From contig JAGBEI010000028.1 of assembly GCA_017937065.1 (NCBI GenBank), positions 87,766 through 151,765 on the forward strand: 64,000 nucleotides of DNA, in the 5' to 3' direction. The notes beneath the pieces were generated by a model. The model was not told the DNA's origin and ran no database searches. It worked only from the letters and a program-made list of their open reading frames with translations. The DNA is from Clostridia bacterium. GTDB lineage: Bacteria > Bacillota > Clostridia > Oscillospirales > QAKW01. A program made the position numbers and the translations under genes. This document shows, one piece after another, positions 43,995 through 57,559 of the stretch; position 1 is the first letter of the stretch; every line of letters starts with the position of its first letter.

Positions 43995-45068
43995 ATGAAA
44001 ATTAAGACCGATTGCAAATATGCTATGATTGTACCGACGAGTATGGGAGTAAGGATTTCTCCTTCAAACGGTCAGCCCGTGCAGTCGTCAAATATGTTTT
44101 TTATGCAGGCTACCAGCGCCGAGACAAATGTTGCAAGCATTTGTTCGTATCTGGGGCTTCCCGTTAAGGTGCTCACAAAGTTTGTGCAGGGCAGTCCGAT
44201 TGCCGATTTTATAAAGTCGGATCTTCGCTCACGCGGTATGGATTTTGAGGGCAGGGAAATCCCGCAGGGCGGCCCGTGGGGCTACCGTCATCAGTTTAAT
44301 ATAGCGGACAGCGGCTTCGGCGGCCGCGGCCCCCGCGTGCTTAACGACCGAGCGGGTGAGGTCGGACGTACCCTTTGCATTGAGGACTTTGATATTGAGC
44401 GTATTTTTCGCAGCGAGGGAGCGGGAGTTCTCCACCTTTCGGGGCTTATCTGCGCACTGTCGCCGGATACGGGCAGGTTTTGCCTGGAGCTTGCGCGCGC
44501 CGCAAAGCGCTGCGGTACAGCAATATCCTTTGACCTGAACTACCGCGCGTCCTTTTGGGAGAACAGAGAAAAGGAGCTGCGTGCGATTTTTACGGAGATA
44601 GCTTCCGTTTCGGACATTCTTGTTGGAAACGAGGAGGATTTTCAGCTCTGCCTGGGCGTTCACGGCCCCGAGGCAGGGGGCAGGGACTTATCGGCTAAGA
44701 TTGACGGCTTTAAGGGCATGATATGTGAGGTGCAAAAGCAGTTTCCGAATGTGTCTGTTTTTGCCACGACTCTGCGTGAGGTGAAAAATGCCGGATGTCA
44801 TTTATGGGGCGCCCTGATGCTTGCAGACGGACAGTGGCACACGGTAATGCCCCGTGAAATTTCGGTGCTTGACCGCATAGGCGGCGGAGACGGTTTTGTG
44901 GGCGGATTGCTTTATGCTTTGATCCGCGGCTGGGAAGCGCAGCGCTGTCTTGAATTCGGCTGGGCAAGCGGCGCGCTTGCCGCAACATTTCTGACCGATT
45001 ATGCGCAGCCGGCAGACGAGGAACAGATATGGAGCGTATGGCAGGGAAACGCAAGAGTTAAGCGGTAA
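43995..45068 (+). CDS. PfkB-family sugar kinase (2-keto-3-deoxygluconate kinase-like)
   Basis: The 357-residue ribokinase-fold protein has the ATP/catalytic motif DRIGGGDGFVGGLLYAL near the C-terminus and the KDG-kinase-like central part SFDLNYRASFWENRE with VGNEEDFQLCLG. It is expected to phosphorylate 2-keto-3-deoxygluconate or a related sugar acid, which fits the LarA-like and gnd neighbours. No aldolase is present nearby. An intrinsic terminator follows. Confidence 0.87.
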   Translation: MKIKTDCKYAMIVPTSMGVRISPSNGQPVQSSNMFFMQATSAETNVASICSYLGLPVKVLTKFVQGSPIADFIKSDLRSRGMDFEGREIPQGGPWGYRHQFNIADSGFGGRGPRVLNDRAGEVGRTLCIEDFDIERIFRSEGAGVLHLSGLICALSPDTGRFCLELARAAKRCGTAISFDLNYRASFWENREKELRAIFTEIASVSDILVGNEEDFQLCLGVHGPEAGGRDLSAKIDGFKGMICEVQKQFPNVSVFATTLREVKNAGCHLWGALMLADGQWHTVMPREISVLDRIGGGDGFVGGLLYALIRGWEAQRCLEFGWASGALAATFLTDYAQPADEEQIWSVWQGNARVKR

Positions 45069-45083
45069 TTACTTCATATTTAT

Positions 45084-45117
45084 AAAACGCGGCATCATAA
45101 AGGTGCCGCGTTTTTAA
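45084..45117 (+). terminator. Intrinsic terminator after the PfkB gene
   Basis: AAACGCGGCATC pairs with GGTGCCGCGTTT around ATAAA and runs into a T-rich tail. Confidence 0.88.
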
Positions 45118-45144
45118 TTACTGTCTCAAATTTGTGAAAATTGC

Positions 45145-45173
45145 TTGACACATGGTAAATGCTGTGCTACAAT
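45145..45173 (+). promoter_or_regulatory. Promoter of rpoBC
   Basis: TTGACA (45145-45150), 17 bp, TACAAT (45168-45173), giving a leader of about 120 nt before rpoB. No attenuator hairpin is obvious in that leader. Confidence 0.8.
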
Positions 45174-45300
45174 ATTATACTGTATCATAATGGCTGATTA
45201 TACCTTTTTATGGCATACTATTGTGTCTTAAACTGCCGATATGTGTCGAAATCAGTGTAGAGGTTATAGTCAACATTTTATAAATAAAAGGGACGGAGTG

Positions 45301-48300
45301 ATGGTATTTATGCCGAAATTAAAGGTTTTGGGTAAAAACGAGAGAATGAGTTTTTCTAAAATCGATGAAATTCTGGAAATGCCGAATTTAATTGCAATTC
45401 AGAAGGACTCATACAACTGGTTTTTGGAAAAAGGCCTGAAAGAAGTTTTTGAAGACGTATCGTCTGTCGTCGACTACTCTGGTAATATAGTTCTTGATTT
45501 TATCGACTATAAAATGGATGAGGGACCGAAATATACGATTGTCGAGTGCAAGGAACGCGATGCGACCTACGCTGCGCCTTTAAAGGCTTTGGTGCGTCTT
45601 ACCAATAAAGAGACCGGCGAAATCAAGGAACAGGAAATCTTTATGGGTGAGTTTCCTATTATGACCGAGAGCGGAACGTTCATTATAAACGGCGCGGAGC
45701 GCGTTGTTGTTTCTCAGCTTGTTCGTTCGCCCGGCGTGTATTATTCGCGTACTCTCGATAAAAGCGGCAATCCCGTGTATGCCACTACCGTTATCCCTAA
45801 CCGCGGCGCCTGGCTTGAGTATGAGTCAGACTCATCGAATGTGATTTCTGTCAGAATAGATAAAAACCGCAAGCTCCCCATCACGACGTTTGTGCGTGCA
45901 CTGGGCGCTTTTAACGAGGAAGACAAATACAGCCCTTTCTGCGGAATGAAGCTGTCCGATACCGAAACCATCAGGGCGATATTCGGCGACAGCGTATATC
46001 TTGAAAACACTCTTGAAAAGGACATCGCCGTCGATACCGAGGGCGCTCTTATCGAGGTTTACAAGAAAATCCGTCCCGGCGAGCCGGCGACGGTTGAGGG
46101 CTCGCTTACTCACATTCATAATTTATTCTTTGACGACAAGAGATATGACCAGTCGCGCGTAGGTATATATAAATATAATCTGAAGCTTGCACTGTCCGAG
46201 CGTATTACGGGTCATGTGCTTGCAGATATCGTGGCTGACCCTATGACCGGTGAAATTATAGCCGAGGCAGGAGATAAAATTACAAGGCAACTTGCGTCTA
46301 AAATCGAAAATGCCGGCGTATTCAGCGTGAAATTGGACATAAACGGCAATGTCGTTCCCGTATTTTCCAACGGTATGGTCGAAATGAAGCATTTTGTTGA
46401 TTTCGACCCGCACGAGTGCGGCATTAACGAGCGTGTACGCTTCAATGTTTTGCGCGAGATACTCGACGCCTGCGAGAATGACGAGCAGATAAAGGAGCAG
46501 TGCGCTCTTCGCCATAACGAGCTTATCCCCAAACATATTATAATAGACGATATTATGGCGACTGTAAATTATGTGTTTAATATGACTTACGGTGTTGGGA
46601 ATTCCGATGATATCGACCATCTGGGCAACCGCCGCATCCGCTGTGTCGGTGAGCTTTTGCAGAATCAGTTCCGTATCGGCTTTGCCAGAATGGAACGTAC
46701 AATCAAGGAGCGTATGTCGCTTCAGGATCTTGATGTTGTAACTCCGCAGGCTCTTATCAATGTGCGTCCCGTTGTTGCGGCTATAAAGGAATTTTTCGGA
46801 TCTTCTCCGCTGTCTCAGTTCATGGATCAGAACAACCCGCTCGCGGAGCTCACGCATAAGCGCCGTCTGTCCGCGCTCGGCCCCGGCGGTCTGTCAAGAG
46901 ACCGTGCGGGCTTTGAGGTTCGCGACGTTCACTATACCCATTACGGCAGAATGTGCCCGATTGAGACTCCTGAAGGGCCTAATATCGGACTTATTTCCTA
47001 TCTTGCATCATTTGCACGTATTAATGAGTACGGTTTTATCGAAGCTCCGTACAGAAAAATAGATAAGGAAACCGGCGTTGTCACAAACGAGATAGTCTAT
47101 ATGACCGCTGATATAGAGGACGAATATACGGTGGCGCAGGCAAACGAACCGCTTGATGAAAGCGGACGCTTTGTCAACGACATGGTAACCGCCCGCCGCC
47201 GCGATGAAATTATCGAAATCGAAAAGGATAAAATCGACTATATGGACGTGTCGCCCAAGATGATGGTATCTGTTGCGACCGCGTTTATCCCGTTCCTTGA
47301 AAACGACGACGCCAACCGTGCCCTTATGGGTGCGAACATGCAGCGCCAGGCAGTGCCGCTCCTTAAAACAGAAGCTCCTGTTGTGGGTACAGGTATGGAA
47401 TACAAATCGGCACACGACTGCGGCTGCTGTATCGTTGCCAACCGCGCCGGTGTTGTGGAATATGTCAGCGCCGACAAAATAGTTGTAAGAGGCGATGACG
47501 GAGAGCGCGATGAATACAGCCTTATTACATTTCTTCGTTCAAACCAGGGCACTTGTATCAATCAGAAGCCTATTGTCGAGGTCGGCGAGCATATAGAGGC
47601 TGACGAAATTATTGCCGACGGACCTTCTACCGCTAACGGCGAGATAGCGCTCGGCAAAAACATGCTTATAGGCTTCCTTACGTGGGAGGGCTACAACTAT
47701 GAGGACGCCGTACTGCTTAATGAAAAGCTTGTAAAGGAAGATACTTTTACATCTATTCATATTGAGGAATATGAAATCGAGGCAAGAAGCACAAAGCTCG
47801 GACCGGAGGAAATAACCCGTGAAATTCCAAATGTGGGCGACGATGCGCTTAAAGACCTTGACGCGCGCGGTATTATCCGTATCGGCGCCGAGGTTACAAG
47901 CGGAGATATTCTTGTCGGTCGCGTTACGCCCAAGGGCGAGACGGAGCTTACTGCCGAGGAAAAGCTGCTTCGTGCTATTTTCGGCGAAAAGGCAAGAGAG
48001 GTGCGCGATACCTCGCTGCGTGTTCCGCACGGCGAATACGGCACTATTATTGATATTAAAGTGTTTACTCCCGAAAACTCCGAGGAGCTGTCTCCCGGTG
48101 TAAACAAGGTCGTAAGATGCTATATTGCGCAGAAGAGAAAAATCTCTGTCGGCGATAAGATGGCGGGTCGTCACGGCAACAAGGGCGTTGTGTCCAGAAT
48201 TCTTCCGCAGGAGGATATGCCGTATCTTCCCGACGGTACTCCGCTTGATATTGTTCTCAATCCTTTGGGTGTTCCGTCCCGAATGAATATCGGGCAGGTA

Positions 48301-49134
48301 CTTGAGGTTCATCTCGGTCGTGCGGCAAAAGCTCTGGGCTGGAAGATAATGACGCCTGTTTTTGACGGTGCTGTTGAGGAGGATATTCACTCCTGTCTTG
48401 AAAAGGCAGGTCTTGATACGGACGGTAAGACCGTGCTCTATGACGGCAGAACTGGTGTTCCGTTTGATAACCGCGTAACTGTCGGTTATATGTACTTTTT
48501 GAAACTTCATCATCTTGTTGACGATAAAATACATGCACGCTCAACCGGCCCCTACTCGCTTGTAACGCAGCAGCCGCTGGGCGGCAAGGCTCAGTTCGGC
48601 GGTCAGCGCTTCGGTGAGATGGAGGTTTGGGCGCTCGAGGCTTACGGCGCGGCTTATACTCTTCAGGAAATCCTGACCGTGAAGTCTGACGACGTTGTGG
48701 GACGAGTCAAGACCTATGAGGCGATTGTCAAGGGTCAGAACGTGCCCCGACCCGGTATCCCCGAGTCCTTTAAGGTTCTTGTCAAGGAGCTTCAGGCACT
48801 GGGTCTTGACTTTAAGGTTCTGTCCAAGGATATGGAGGAAATCGACCTTAAGGAAACCTTTGAGGACGATGATGACGATATCTATGATGATAAGTTCAGA
48901 AAGAAAGCCGAAAGCGGCGTCGGTGCCGATGAGGTGTTTAACGAGATAGAGGAAAACGCCGCCGAGGATGAGGCTGACGAGGATTACGAGGATGAGGATT
49001 TGGAGGACGATTACGAAGAAGACGCAAATCCGGACGACGATATCCTTGACGATAACTGGGACAGCGACGCGGACGATATAGACGATACTGATGTCAGCGA
49101 CGATCTTGTTATCGATGACGGTGCCGACGAATAA
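45301..49134 (+). CDS. rpoB: RNA polymerase beta subunit
   Basis: The 1277-residue protein starts [13 protein letters not shown]; an alternative start is the ATG at 45310, and the open frame upstream to 45241 is leader. Standard blocks are visible: [16 protein letters not shown], the rifampicin region [37 protein letters not shown], and [13 protein letters not shown]. The C-terminal Ser/Lys/clamp end ([18 protein letters not shown]) is followed by about 90 residues that are mostly Asp and Glu. It forms the catalytic core with the rpoC product, 33 bases downstream. Confidence 0.97.
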   Translation: MVFMPKLKVLGKNERMSFSKIDEILEMPNLIAIQKDSYNWFLEKGLKEVFEDVSSVVDYSGNIVLDFIDYKMDEGPKYTIVECKERDATYAAPLKALVRLTNKETGEIKEQEIFMGEFPIMTESGTFIINGAERVVVSQLVRSPGVYYSRTLDKSGNPVYATTVIPNRGAWLEYESDSSNVISVRIDKNRKLPITTFVRALGAFNEEDKYSPFCGMKLSDTETIRAIFGDSVYLENTLEKDIAVDTEGALIEVYKKIRPGEPATVEGSLTHIHNLFFDDKRYDQSRVGIYKYNLKLALSERITGHVLADIVADPMTGEIIAEAGDKITRQLASKIENAGVFSVKLDINGNVVPVFSNGMVEMKHFVDFDPHECGINERVRFNVLREILDACENDEQIKEQCALRHNELIPKHIIIDDIMATVNYVFNMTYGVGNSDDIDHLGNRRIRCVGELLQNQFRIGFARMERTIKERMSLQDLDVVTPQALINVRPVVAAIKEFFGSSPLSQFMDQNNPLAELTHKRRLSALGPGGLSRDRAGFEVRDVHYTHYGRMCPIETPEGPNIGLISYLASFARINEYGFIEAPYRKIDKETGVVTNEIVYMTADIEDEYTVAQANEPLDESGRFVNDMVTARRRDEIIEIEKDKIDYMDVSPKMMVSVATAFIPFLENDDANRALMGANMQRQAVPLLKTEAPVVGTGMEYKSAHDCGCCIVANRAGVVEYVSADKIVVRGDDGERDEYSLITFLRSNQGTCINQKPIVEVGEHIEADEIIADGPSTANGEIALGKNMLIGFLTWEGYNYEDAVLLNEKLVKEDTFTSIHIEEYEIEARSTKLGPEEITREIPNVGDDALKDLDARGIIRIGAEVTSGDILVGRVTPKGETELTAEEKLLRAIFGEKAREVRDTSLRVPHGEYGTIIDIKVFTPENSEELSPGVNKVVRCYIAQKRKISVGDKMAGRHGNKGVVSRILPQEDMPYLPDGTPLDIVLNPLGVPSRMNIGQVLEVHLGRAAKALGWKIMTPVFDGAVEEDIHSCLEKAGLDTDGKTVLYDGRTGVPFDNRVTVGYMYFLKLHHLVDDKIHARSTGPYSLVTQQPLGGKAQFGGQRFGEMEVWALEAYGAAYTLQEILTVKSDDVVGRVKTYEAIVKGQNVPRPGIPESFKVLVKELQALGLDFKVLSKDMEEIDLKETFEDDDDDIYDDKFRKKAESGVGADEVFNEIEENAAEDEADEDYEDEDLEDDYEEDANPDDDILDDNWDSDADDIDDTDVSDDLVIDDGADE

Positions 49135-49167
49135 TAACGCTGTAAACTGAAAGGAGTAATTATATAT

Positions 49168-52100
49168 ATGGAATTCAATGCGTTTGAAGCCATAAAAATC
49201 GGTCTTGCATCTCCTGAAAAAATAAGAGAGTGGTCTTACGGTGAGGTTAAAAAGCCTGAGACAATAAATTACAGAACGCTCAAGCCCGAAAAGGAAGGTC
49301 TTTTCTGTGAAAAGATTTTCGGACCGACCAAGGACTGGGAGTGTCACTGCGGAAAATATAAGAGAATAAGATTTAAGGGCAAAATCTGCGATAAGTGCGG
49401 AGTTGAGGTTACAAAGGCAAAGGTTCGCCGTGAGAGAATGGGTCATATCGAGCTTGCCGCCCCCGTATCACATATATGGTATTTCAAGGGTATTCCCGCA
49501 AGAATGGGTCTTATGCTTGACCTGTCTCCCAAGGAGCTTGAAAAGGTACTCTATTTTGATTCGTATATAGTAACCGACCCGGGCGACACGCCGCTAATCA
49601 AAAAGCAGCTTTTGACCGATGCGGAATATGCCGAAATGCGCGAGCGCTATGAGGACGATTTTGAGGCCGGCATGGGCGCCGAGTACATTAAAAAGCTGTT
49701 GTGTGAGATTGACCTTGAGGCAACATCACAGGAGCTTAAAGAGGCGCTTGCAGAGGCGACCGGACAGAAGCGTGCGAAAATCATCAAAAAGATGGAGGTT
49801 GTCGAGGCGTTTAAAAACTCCGGAAACCGTCCCGAATGGATGATTCTCGATGTTATCCCTGTAATTCCGCCCGAGCTTCGTCCTATGGTTCAGCTGGACG
49901 GCGGCAGATTTGCCACCTCCGACCTCAATGACCTTTACAGACGTGTTATCAACAGAAACAACCGCCTTAAAAGACTTTTGGAGCTCGGCGCTCCCGACGT
50001 TATTGTCAGAAATGAGAAACGTATTCTTCAGCAGGCTGTTGACGCGCTTATTGATAACGGCAGACGCGGCAGACCGGTAACCGGTCAGAACAACCGCCCG
50101 CTCAAATCCCTGTCGGATATGCTCAAGGGCAAGCAGGGACGTTTCCGTCAGAACCTGCTGGGCAAGCGTGTTGACTATTCAGGTCGTTCCGTTATTGTTG
50201 TAGGTCCCGAACTTAAAATTTATCAGTGCGGTGTTCCAAAGGAAATGGCTATTGAGCTGTTCAAGCCGTTTGTTATGAAAAAGCTTGTTGCCGACGGACA
50301 CGCGACCAATATCAAATCCGCCAAAAAGATGGTGGAAAAGATGCGCAAAGAGGTATGGGACGCGCTTGAGGATGTCATTAAAGACCATCCCGTGCTGCTC
50401 AACCGTGCGCCGACTCTTCACCGCCTCGGCATTCAGGCGTTTGAGCCGGTGCTTGTTGAGGGCAGGGCGCTCAAGCTGCATCCTCTTGTCTGTACTGCGT
50501 ATAACGCTGACTTCGACGGCGACCAGATGGCTATTCACGTTCCGTTGTCCGCAGAGGCTCAGGCGGAAGCGCGCTTTCTCATGCTTTCAGCCAATAACCT
50601 CTTAAAGCCGCAGGACGGTCGCCCCGTTACCGTACCTACGCAGGATATGGTACTCGGTTCATATTATCTTACCATTGTTAAGGAGAATGAACTGGGCGCG
50701 GGCAAGGTGTTCCGCGACAAGGATGAGGCGCTCATGGCGTATGAAAACGGAGTCGTCGGTCTCCACGCTCCCATAAAGGTTCGCGTTACAGGCGAATGGG
50801 ACGGAAAGACAGAATCTCGTATTATTGACTGTACGGTCGGTCTTATAATATTTAACAATCCCATCCCCCAGGATCTCGGATTTGTTGACAGAAACGACCC
50901 CGCAAAGATATTTGATCTTGAAGTAAACTTCATTGTCACCAAAAAGACGCTTGACAAAATCATTTACAGCTGTATCAAAACTCACGGCTCGACCGTTACC
51001 GCCGAGGTGCTTGATAACATCAAGGCACAGGGTTATAAATTCTCTACGCGCGGCGCTATTACGGTATCCTGCTCGGATATGACGGTTCCTCCTCAGAAAA
51101 AGGAGTGTATAGACCGTGCCGAAAAGAAAATCAATGAGATTACCCAAAACTATAAGATGGGCTTTATCTCAAATGATGACAGGTACAATCTTGTTATTAA
51201 AACATGGGATGAAACGACAAAAGAGGTTACAAGCGCCCTTCAGAATCATCTTGATAAATTCAATCCTATATATATGATGGCAAACTCCGGTGCCCGCGGC
51301 TCCATGAACCAGATTCGCCAGCTTGCCGGTATGCGCGGACTTATGGCAAATACGTCCGGTAAGGCTATTGAAATTCCTATTCGTGCAAACTTCCGTGAGG
51401 GACTTAATGTAATTGAGTATTTCATTTCGTCAAGAGGCGCGCGCAAGGGTCTTGCGGATACGGCGCTGCGTACCGCCGACTCGGGTTATCTTACCCGCCG
51501 TCTTGTCGACGTTTCGCAGGACGTTATTATCCGAGAGGAGGACTGCGGTGCGGCTGACGGTCTTATGGCGTCAGATATCGTAGAGGGTGACGGAAAGGAA
51601 AAGACGGTTATCGAGTCGCTGCGCGACAGACTTATCGGCAGATATCTTGTAAATGACTTTACCGATGAAAAGACAGGTGCCGTGCTTGTTTCCAAGGATA
51701 AAATGATGGACGATAAGGATGTGGATATCCTTGAGGCAAACGGGGTAGAGGAAATTGAAATCCGCTCTACGCTTACCTGCCGCTCACACCACGGTGTATG
51801 TGCCAAATGCTACGGTGCGAACCTTGCAAACGGAAATCCCGTCCCTGTCGGTGAGGCAGTCGGTATTATAGCCGCACAGTCAATCGGCGAGCCGGGTACT
51901 CAGCTTACCATGCGTACATTCCATACCGGCGGCGTTGCGTCGGCTGAGGATATTACTCAGGGTCTGCCCAGAGTTGAGGAGCTGTTTGAAGCCCGCAGAC
52001 CGAAAAAGACCGCTGTGCTTGCAGAGGAGTCGGGTGTCATTCGCCTGGATGAGAGTGAGCGCCCGGATAACGACAATAATACCCACGTTATTATTGACCT

Positions 52101-52728
52101 TGACGAAGGCGGAGAGCTTGCCATGGTTATTCCGTTCGGTCTTAAGTATAAGGATACGCTTGAGGGTCAGCATGTAGAAAAGGGACAGATTATTTCCGAC
52201 GGTGTTATAAATCCGCATGACGTTTTGCGCCTTAAAGGTGAAATCGCCGTTCAGGATTACCTCATTAAGGAAGTTCAGAATGTTTACAGACTCCAGGGTG
52301 TTGACATCAACGATAAGCATATCGAGGTAATTGTCCGCCAGATGATAAGAAAAGTACGCATCGAGGAAAACGGAACAGAGGATATGCTGGTAGGCACTCT
52401 TGCGGATAAATATGCAGTTGAGGAGAAAAACAAGGAAATACGGGAGAAAATCGCCGCCGGCGATACTACCGCAGCGGAAATTGTCAGCTCGCCCGTACTG
52501 CTCGGTATCACCAAGGCTGCACTGGCAACCGATTCTTTCTTCTCTGCCGCGTCCTTCCAGGAAACTACAAAGGTTCTTACCGATGCCGCTATCAAGGGTA
52601 AGATCGATCCGCTGGTCGGTCTCAAGGAAAACGTTATCATCGGTCGTCTTGTTCCTGCCGGTACGGGTATGGATATTTACAGAAATGTTGAACCCGAGCT
52701 TGTAGGAATTTCCATGGATCAGGAATAA
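49168..52728 (+). CDS. rpoC: RNA polymerase beta' subunit
   Basis: The 1186-residue protein starts [12 protein letters not shown] after AAAGGAG. The zinc-binding [20 protein letters not shown] (residues about 60-79), the catalytic [11 protein letters not shown], the bridge/trigger region ([20 protein letters not shown]) and the second zinc site [13 protein letters not shown] are all present. It holds the active-site magnesium. Length fits the compact Firmicute form without large insertions. Confidence 0.97.
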   Translation: MEFNAFEAIKIGLASPEKIREWSYGEVKKPETINYRTLKPEKEGLFCEKIFGPTKDWECHCGKYKRIRFKGKICDKCGVEVTKAKVRRERMGHIELAAPVSHIWYFKGIPARMGLMLDLSPKELEKVLYFDSYIVTDPGDTPLIKKQLLTDAEYAEMRERYEDDFEAGMGAEYIKKLLCEIDLEATSQELKEALAEATGQKRAKIIKKMEVVEAFKNSGNRPEWMILDVIPVIPPELRPMVQLDGGRFATSDLNDLYRRVINRNNRLKRLLELGAPDVIVRNEKRILQQAVDALIDNGRRGRPVTGQNNRPLKSLSDMLKGKQGRFRQNLLGKRVDYSGRSVIVVGPELKIYQCGVPKEMAIELFKPFVMKKLVADGHATNIKSAKKMVEKMRKEVWDALEDVIKDHPVLLNRAPTLHRLGIQAFEPVLVEGRALKLHPLVCTAYNADFDGDQMAIHVPLSAEAQAEARFLMLSANNLLKPQDGRPVTVPTQDMVLGSYYLTIVKENELGAGKVFRDKDEALMAYENGVVGLHAPIKVRVTGEWDGKTESRIIDCTVGLIIFNNPIPQDLGFVDRNDPAKIFDLEVNFIVTKKTLDKIIYSCIKTHGSTVTAEVLDNIKAQGYKFSTRGAITVSCSDMTVPPQKKECIDRAEKKINEITQNYKMGFISNDDRYNLVIKTWDETTKEVTSALQNHLDKFNPIYMMANSGARGSMNQIRQLAGMRGLMANTSGKAIEIPIRANFREGLNVIEYFISSRGARKGLADTALRTADSGYLTRRLVDVSQDVIIREEDCGAADGLMASDIVEGDGKEKTVIESLRDRLIGRYLVNDFTDEKTGAVLVSKDKMMDDKDVDILEANGVEEIEIRSTLTCRSHHGVCAKCYGANLANGNPVPVGEAVGIIAAQSIGEPGTQLTMRTFHTGGVASAEDITQGLPRVEELFEARRPKKTAVLAEESGVIRLDESERPDNDNNTHVIIDLDEGGELAMVIPFGLKYKDTLEGQHVEKGQIISDGVINPHDVLRLKGEIAVQDYLIKEVQNVYRLQGVDINDKHIEVIVRQMIRKVRIEENGTEDMLVGTLADKYAVEEKNKEIREKIAAGDTTAAEIVSSPVLLGITKAALATDSFFSAASFQETTKVLTDAAIKGKIDPLVGLKENVIIGRLVPAGTGMDIYRNVEPELVGISMDQE

Positions 52729-52740
52729 AAAAGAATTTTC

Positions 52741-52768
52741 TTGACAAATTACAGTATATTATGATAAT
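52741..52768 (+). promoter_or_regulatory. Promoter of the str operon
   Basis: TTGACA (52741-52746), 16 bp, GATAAT (52763-52768), starting just after the rpoC stop. Confidence 0.65.
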
Positions 52769-52773
52769 CTATT

Positions 52774-52794
52774 AGGTGCTGAATTTCAGCACCT
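52774..52794 (+). promoter_or_regulatory. Leader hairpin before rpsL
   Basis: AGGTGCTGAA and TTCAGCACCT pair perfectly across one base (in practice a 5-nt loop). With no T-run it is more likely an mRNA leader element than a terminator; it falls at or near the presumed transcription start. Confidence 0.5.
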
Positions 52795-52870
52795 GATAGC
52801 TATGCTACTTTAATCGTTAGACGGAGTTTTGTAACTCTTTCTATATAAAATTAAAGGAAAGGAGAAAATC

Positions 52871-53287
52871 ATGCCTACTTTTAATCAGCTTGTACGTAAG
52901 GGCAGAGCAACGTCGGAGAAAAAGTCCACGGCACCTGCACTCAACAGAGGTCTGAACACACTTAAAAACGTTCCCACCAAAGTCAGCTCACCGCAGAAGC
53001 GCGGCGTATGTACTTCTGTTAAAACGACAACTCCGAAAAAGCCGAACTCCGCTCTCAGAAAGATTGCCAGAGTACGTCTTACCAACGGTGTCGAGGTCTC
53101 ATCTTATATCCCCGGTATAGGTCATAACCTTCAGGAACACAGCGTTGTTCTTATCCGCGGCGGCAGAGTTAGGGACCTTCCCGGTGTGCGTTACCACATT
53201 ATCCGCGGTACGCTTGATGCACAGGGTGTTGCCAACAGAAACCAGGCGCGCTCTAAATACGGCGCTAAAAAGCCCAAGAAGAGCTAA
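52871..53287 (+). CDS. rpsL: Ribosomal protein S12
   Basis: The 138-residue protein has the decoding-centre motifs [16 protein letters not shown] and [11 protein letters not shown]...[11 protein letters not shown], where the lysines and proline set streptomycin response in other bacteria (K42-like and K87-like positions; the second reads GRVRD, that is Arg rather than Lys). AGGAAAGGAG precedes the ATG. First gene of the str cluster. Confidence 0.97.
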   Translation: MPTFNQLVRKGRATSEKKSTAPALNRGLNTLKNVPTKVSSPQKRGVCTSVKTTTPKKPNSALRKIARVRLTNGVEVSSYIPGIGHNLQEHSVVLIRGGRVRDLPGVRYHIIRGTLDAQGVANRNQARSKYGAKKPKKS

Positions 53288-53358
53288 GACGGAATTTTCA
53301 TGTAAAATTCTTCGCTTTAGAGTGTTAATATATATTTACTTAACCTCTTAAAGCATTC

Positions 53359-53382
53359 CGGGGGCGGGTTTGCCCGCTGCCG
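53359..53382 (+). promoter_or_regulatory. GC-rich hairpin before rpsG
   Basis: CGG-GG-GCGGG pairs with CCCGC-TG-CCG around TTTG, leaving a 2x2 internal loop. It lies about 25 bases before the rpsG ribosome site in an otherwise AT-rich gap, and could be an S7 or other ribosomal-protein binding site. Confidence 0.4.
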
Positions 53383-53420
53383 AGTACCAATGATATCATA
53401 ATTATGAAGGAGGGAAGAAC

Positions 53421-53891
53421 ATGCCCAGAAGAGGTTTTGTCCCTAAAAGAGAAGTGCTCCCCGATCCTATGTATAACAGCATTGTTGTTACAAAGCTTAT
53501 CAACAATATAATGTACGACGGAAAAAAGGGCGTTGCACAGAAGATTGTTTACGATGCTTTTGACATCGTTAAAGAAAAAACGGGTAAGGATGCTCTTGAT
53601 GCTTTTAACGAAGCAATGGAAAATATCATGCCCAAGCTCGAGGTAAAAGCCCGCCGTGTCGGCGGTGCTACCTATCAGGTGCCTATGGAGGTAAGAGCTG
53701 ACCGCCGTCAGACCCTTGGTCTGCGCTGGCTCACCGCTTATTCCAGAACGAGAAACGAGCGCACAATGGCAGAGCGTCTTGCAGCAGAGATTATGGACGC
53801 TATAAACAATACCGGCGGCGCTTGCAAAAAACGCGACGAGACACACAAAATGGCAGAGGCAAACAAGGCTTTTGCTCATTACAGATGGTAA
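53421..53891 (+). CDS. rpsG: Ribosomal protein S7
   Basis: The 156-residue protein starts [16 protein letters not shown] and contains the conserved [23 protein letters not shown] and the C-terminal NKAFAHYRW. It nucleates assembly of the 30S head on 16S rRNA. GGAGGG stands before the ATG; fusA follows after 24 bases. Confidence 0.97.
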   Translation: MPRRGFVPKREVLPDPMYNSIVVTKLINNIMYDGKKGVAQKIVYDAFDIVKEKTGKDALDAFNEAMENIMPKLEVKARRVGGATYQVPMEVRADRRQTLGLRWLTAYSRTRNERTMAERLAAEIMDAINNTGGACKKRDETHKMAEANKAFAHYRW

Positions 53892-53915
53892 CAGCTTGTT
53901 TAGGAAGGAGAAAAC

Positions 53916-56000
<2,085 letters not shown>

Positions 56001-56038
56001 TTGCCGAATATTCTTATTATTTTTAAAAAAGACTTGCA

Positions 56039-56067
56039 TTGTCAGGTATTATCAATTAAAATAATCT
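56039..56067 (+). promoter_or_regulatory. Possible separate promoter of tuf
   Basis: TTGTCA (56039-56044), 17 bp, TAATCT (56062-56067). The -10 is weak; readthrough from fusA is equally possible. Confidence 0.35.
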
Positions 56068-56104
56068 TATAAATAAAATTTTCTTCTAAAGGGAGGACAT
56101 TACA

Positions 56105-57304
56105 ATGGCAAAAGCTAAATTCGAAAGATCCAAGCCGCACGTTAACATTGGTACAATCGGCCATGTTGACCACGGTAAGACAACACTTACAGCTGCAATC
56201 ACAAAGGTACTTTCATTCAAGGGTCAGGCTGCTTTCTCCGAGTACGCCGATATCGATAAGGCTCCTGAAGAGAGAGCGCGCGGTATTACTATCAACACAG
56301 CACACGTTGAGTATGAGACTGATACACGTCACTATGCTCATGTTGACTGCCCCGGACATGCTGACTACGTTAAGAACATGATTACCGGTGCTGCTCAGAT
56401 GGACGGTGCTATCCTTGTTGTTTCCGCTGCTGACGGCGTTATGCCCCAGACAAGAGAGCATATTCTTCTTGCACGCCAGGTTGGCGTTCCTTCAATCGTT
56501 GTTTTCATGAACAAGTGCGACCAGGTTGACGACGAGGAGCTTTTAGAGCTTGTTGAGATGGAAGTAAGAGAGCTTCTCAACGAGTATGAGTTCCCGGGTG
56601 ACGACATTCCGATAGTTAAGGGCTCGGCTCTTGCTGCTATCGAGTGCTCATCAAATGATATCAACGACCCTGCATACGCTCCTATTATTGAGCTTATGAA
56701 CGAGGTTGATAATTATATCCCCACACCTGCCAGAAATGCAGACCAGGATTTCCTTATGCCTGTTGAGGACGTATTCACCATCACAGGTCGTGGTACTGTT
56801 GCTACCGGCAGAGTTGAGCGCGGTATGATTAAGCTCAACGAGGAAGTTGAAATCGTCGGTATTAAGGAAACAAAGAAGACTGTTGCAACAGGTCTTGAGA
56901 TGTTCAGAAAGCTTCTTGACTTTGCAGAGGCAGGCGACAACGTTGGCGTACTTCTTCGCGGTGTTACAAGACAGGACGTTGTAAGAGGTCAGGTTCTTGC
57001 AAAGCCCGGCACAATCAATCCCCATACAAAATTCAAGGGTCAGGTTTACGTTCTGACTAAGGAAGAGGGCGGTCGTCACAGCCCGTTCTTTACCAATTAT
57101 CGTCCGCAGTTCTACTTCAGAACAACCGACGTTACAGGTATCGTAACTCTTCCCGAGGGCACTGACATGTGCAAGCCCGGCGATAACGTAGATATGGATG
57201 TTGAGCTTATCACACCTATCGCTATCGAGGTTGGTCTTCGTTTTGCTATCCGTGAGGGCGGCAGAACAGTAGGCTCCGGTGTTGTTACCGCAATTAACGG
57301 CTAA
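56105..57304 (+). CDS. tuf: Elongation factor Tu
   Basis: The 399-residue GTPase has [14 protein letters not shown], the switch region [28 protein letters not shown] and NKCDQVDD. It delivers aminoacyl-tRNA to the ribosome. Codon use is strongly biased, as expected for a highly expressed gene. No intrinsic terminator is visible before the FMN riboswitch 26 bases downstream. Confidence 0.97.
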   Translation: MAKAKFERSKPHVNIGTIGHVDHGKTTLTAAITKVLSFKGQAAFSEYADIDKAPEERARGITINTAHVEYETDTRHYAHVDCPGHADYVKNMITGAAQMDGAILVVSAADGVMPQTREHILLARQVGVPSIVVFMNKCDQVDDEELLELVEMEVRELLNEYEFPGDDIPIVKGSALAAIECSSNDINDPAYAPIIELMNEVDNYIPTPARNADQDFLMPVEDVFTITGRGTVATGRVERGMIKLNEEVEIVGIKETKKTVATGLEMFRKLLDFAEAGDNVGVLLRGVTRQDVVRGQVLAKPGTINPHTKFKGQVYVLTKEEGGRHSPFFTNYRPQFYFRTTDVTGIVTLPEGTDMCKPGDNVDMDVELITPIAIEVGLRFAIREGGRTVGSGVVTAING

Positions 57305-57329
57305 TTCGGATTTGTTTAATTCAATATTG

Positions 57330-57440
57330 TCTTTTCGGGGCGAGGTGTAATTCCTCACCGGCGGTTACAGTCCGCAAGCCTTAACGGCACGAGCAGGTGT
57401 AATTCCTGCACCGACGGTACAGTCCGGATGGTAGAAAAGA
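57330..57440 (+). promoter_or_regulatory. FMN riboswitch (RFN element)
   Basis: The conserved RFN series is present: TCTTTTCGGGGCGAGGTG, ATTCCTCACCGGCGGT, AGTCCGCAAGC, GAGCAGGTGTAATTCCTGC, ACCGACGGT, AGTCCGGATGGTAGAAAAGA, with the closing P1 stem TCTTTTC/GAAAAGA. FMN binding would favour the terminator just downstream and switch off ribU. Confidence 0.95.
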
Positions 57441-57458
57441 TATGGCTTTGCTTTATGC

Positions 57459-57491
57459 GCCCCTATGCTTTTTCATAGGGGCGTCATTTTT
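57459..57491 (+). terminator. Riboswitch expression-platform terminator
   Basis: CGCCCCTATG pairs with CATAGGGGCG around a 5-nt loop, followed by TCATTTTTAT; it lies 70 bases before the ribU start. Confidence 0.88.
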
Positions 57492-57559
57492 ATGCCACAT
57501 TCTTTTTCAATAAGTGTGTAAGACCGCGTCCCATATTACTGTTTAGGAAGGTCTTTATT

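Noticed and set aside
53288..53420. Missing ribosomal gene between rpsL and rpsG
   Set aside because: The gap is only 133 bp and holds hairpins but no open frame with a ribosome site.
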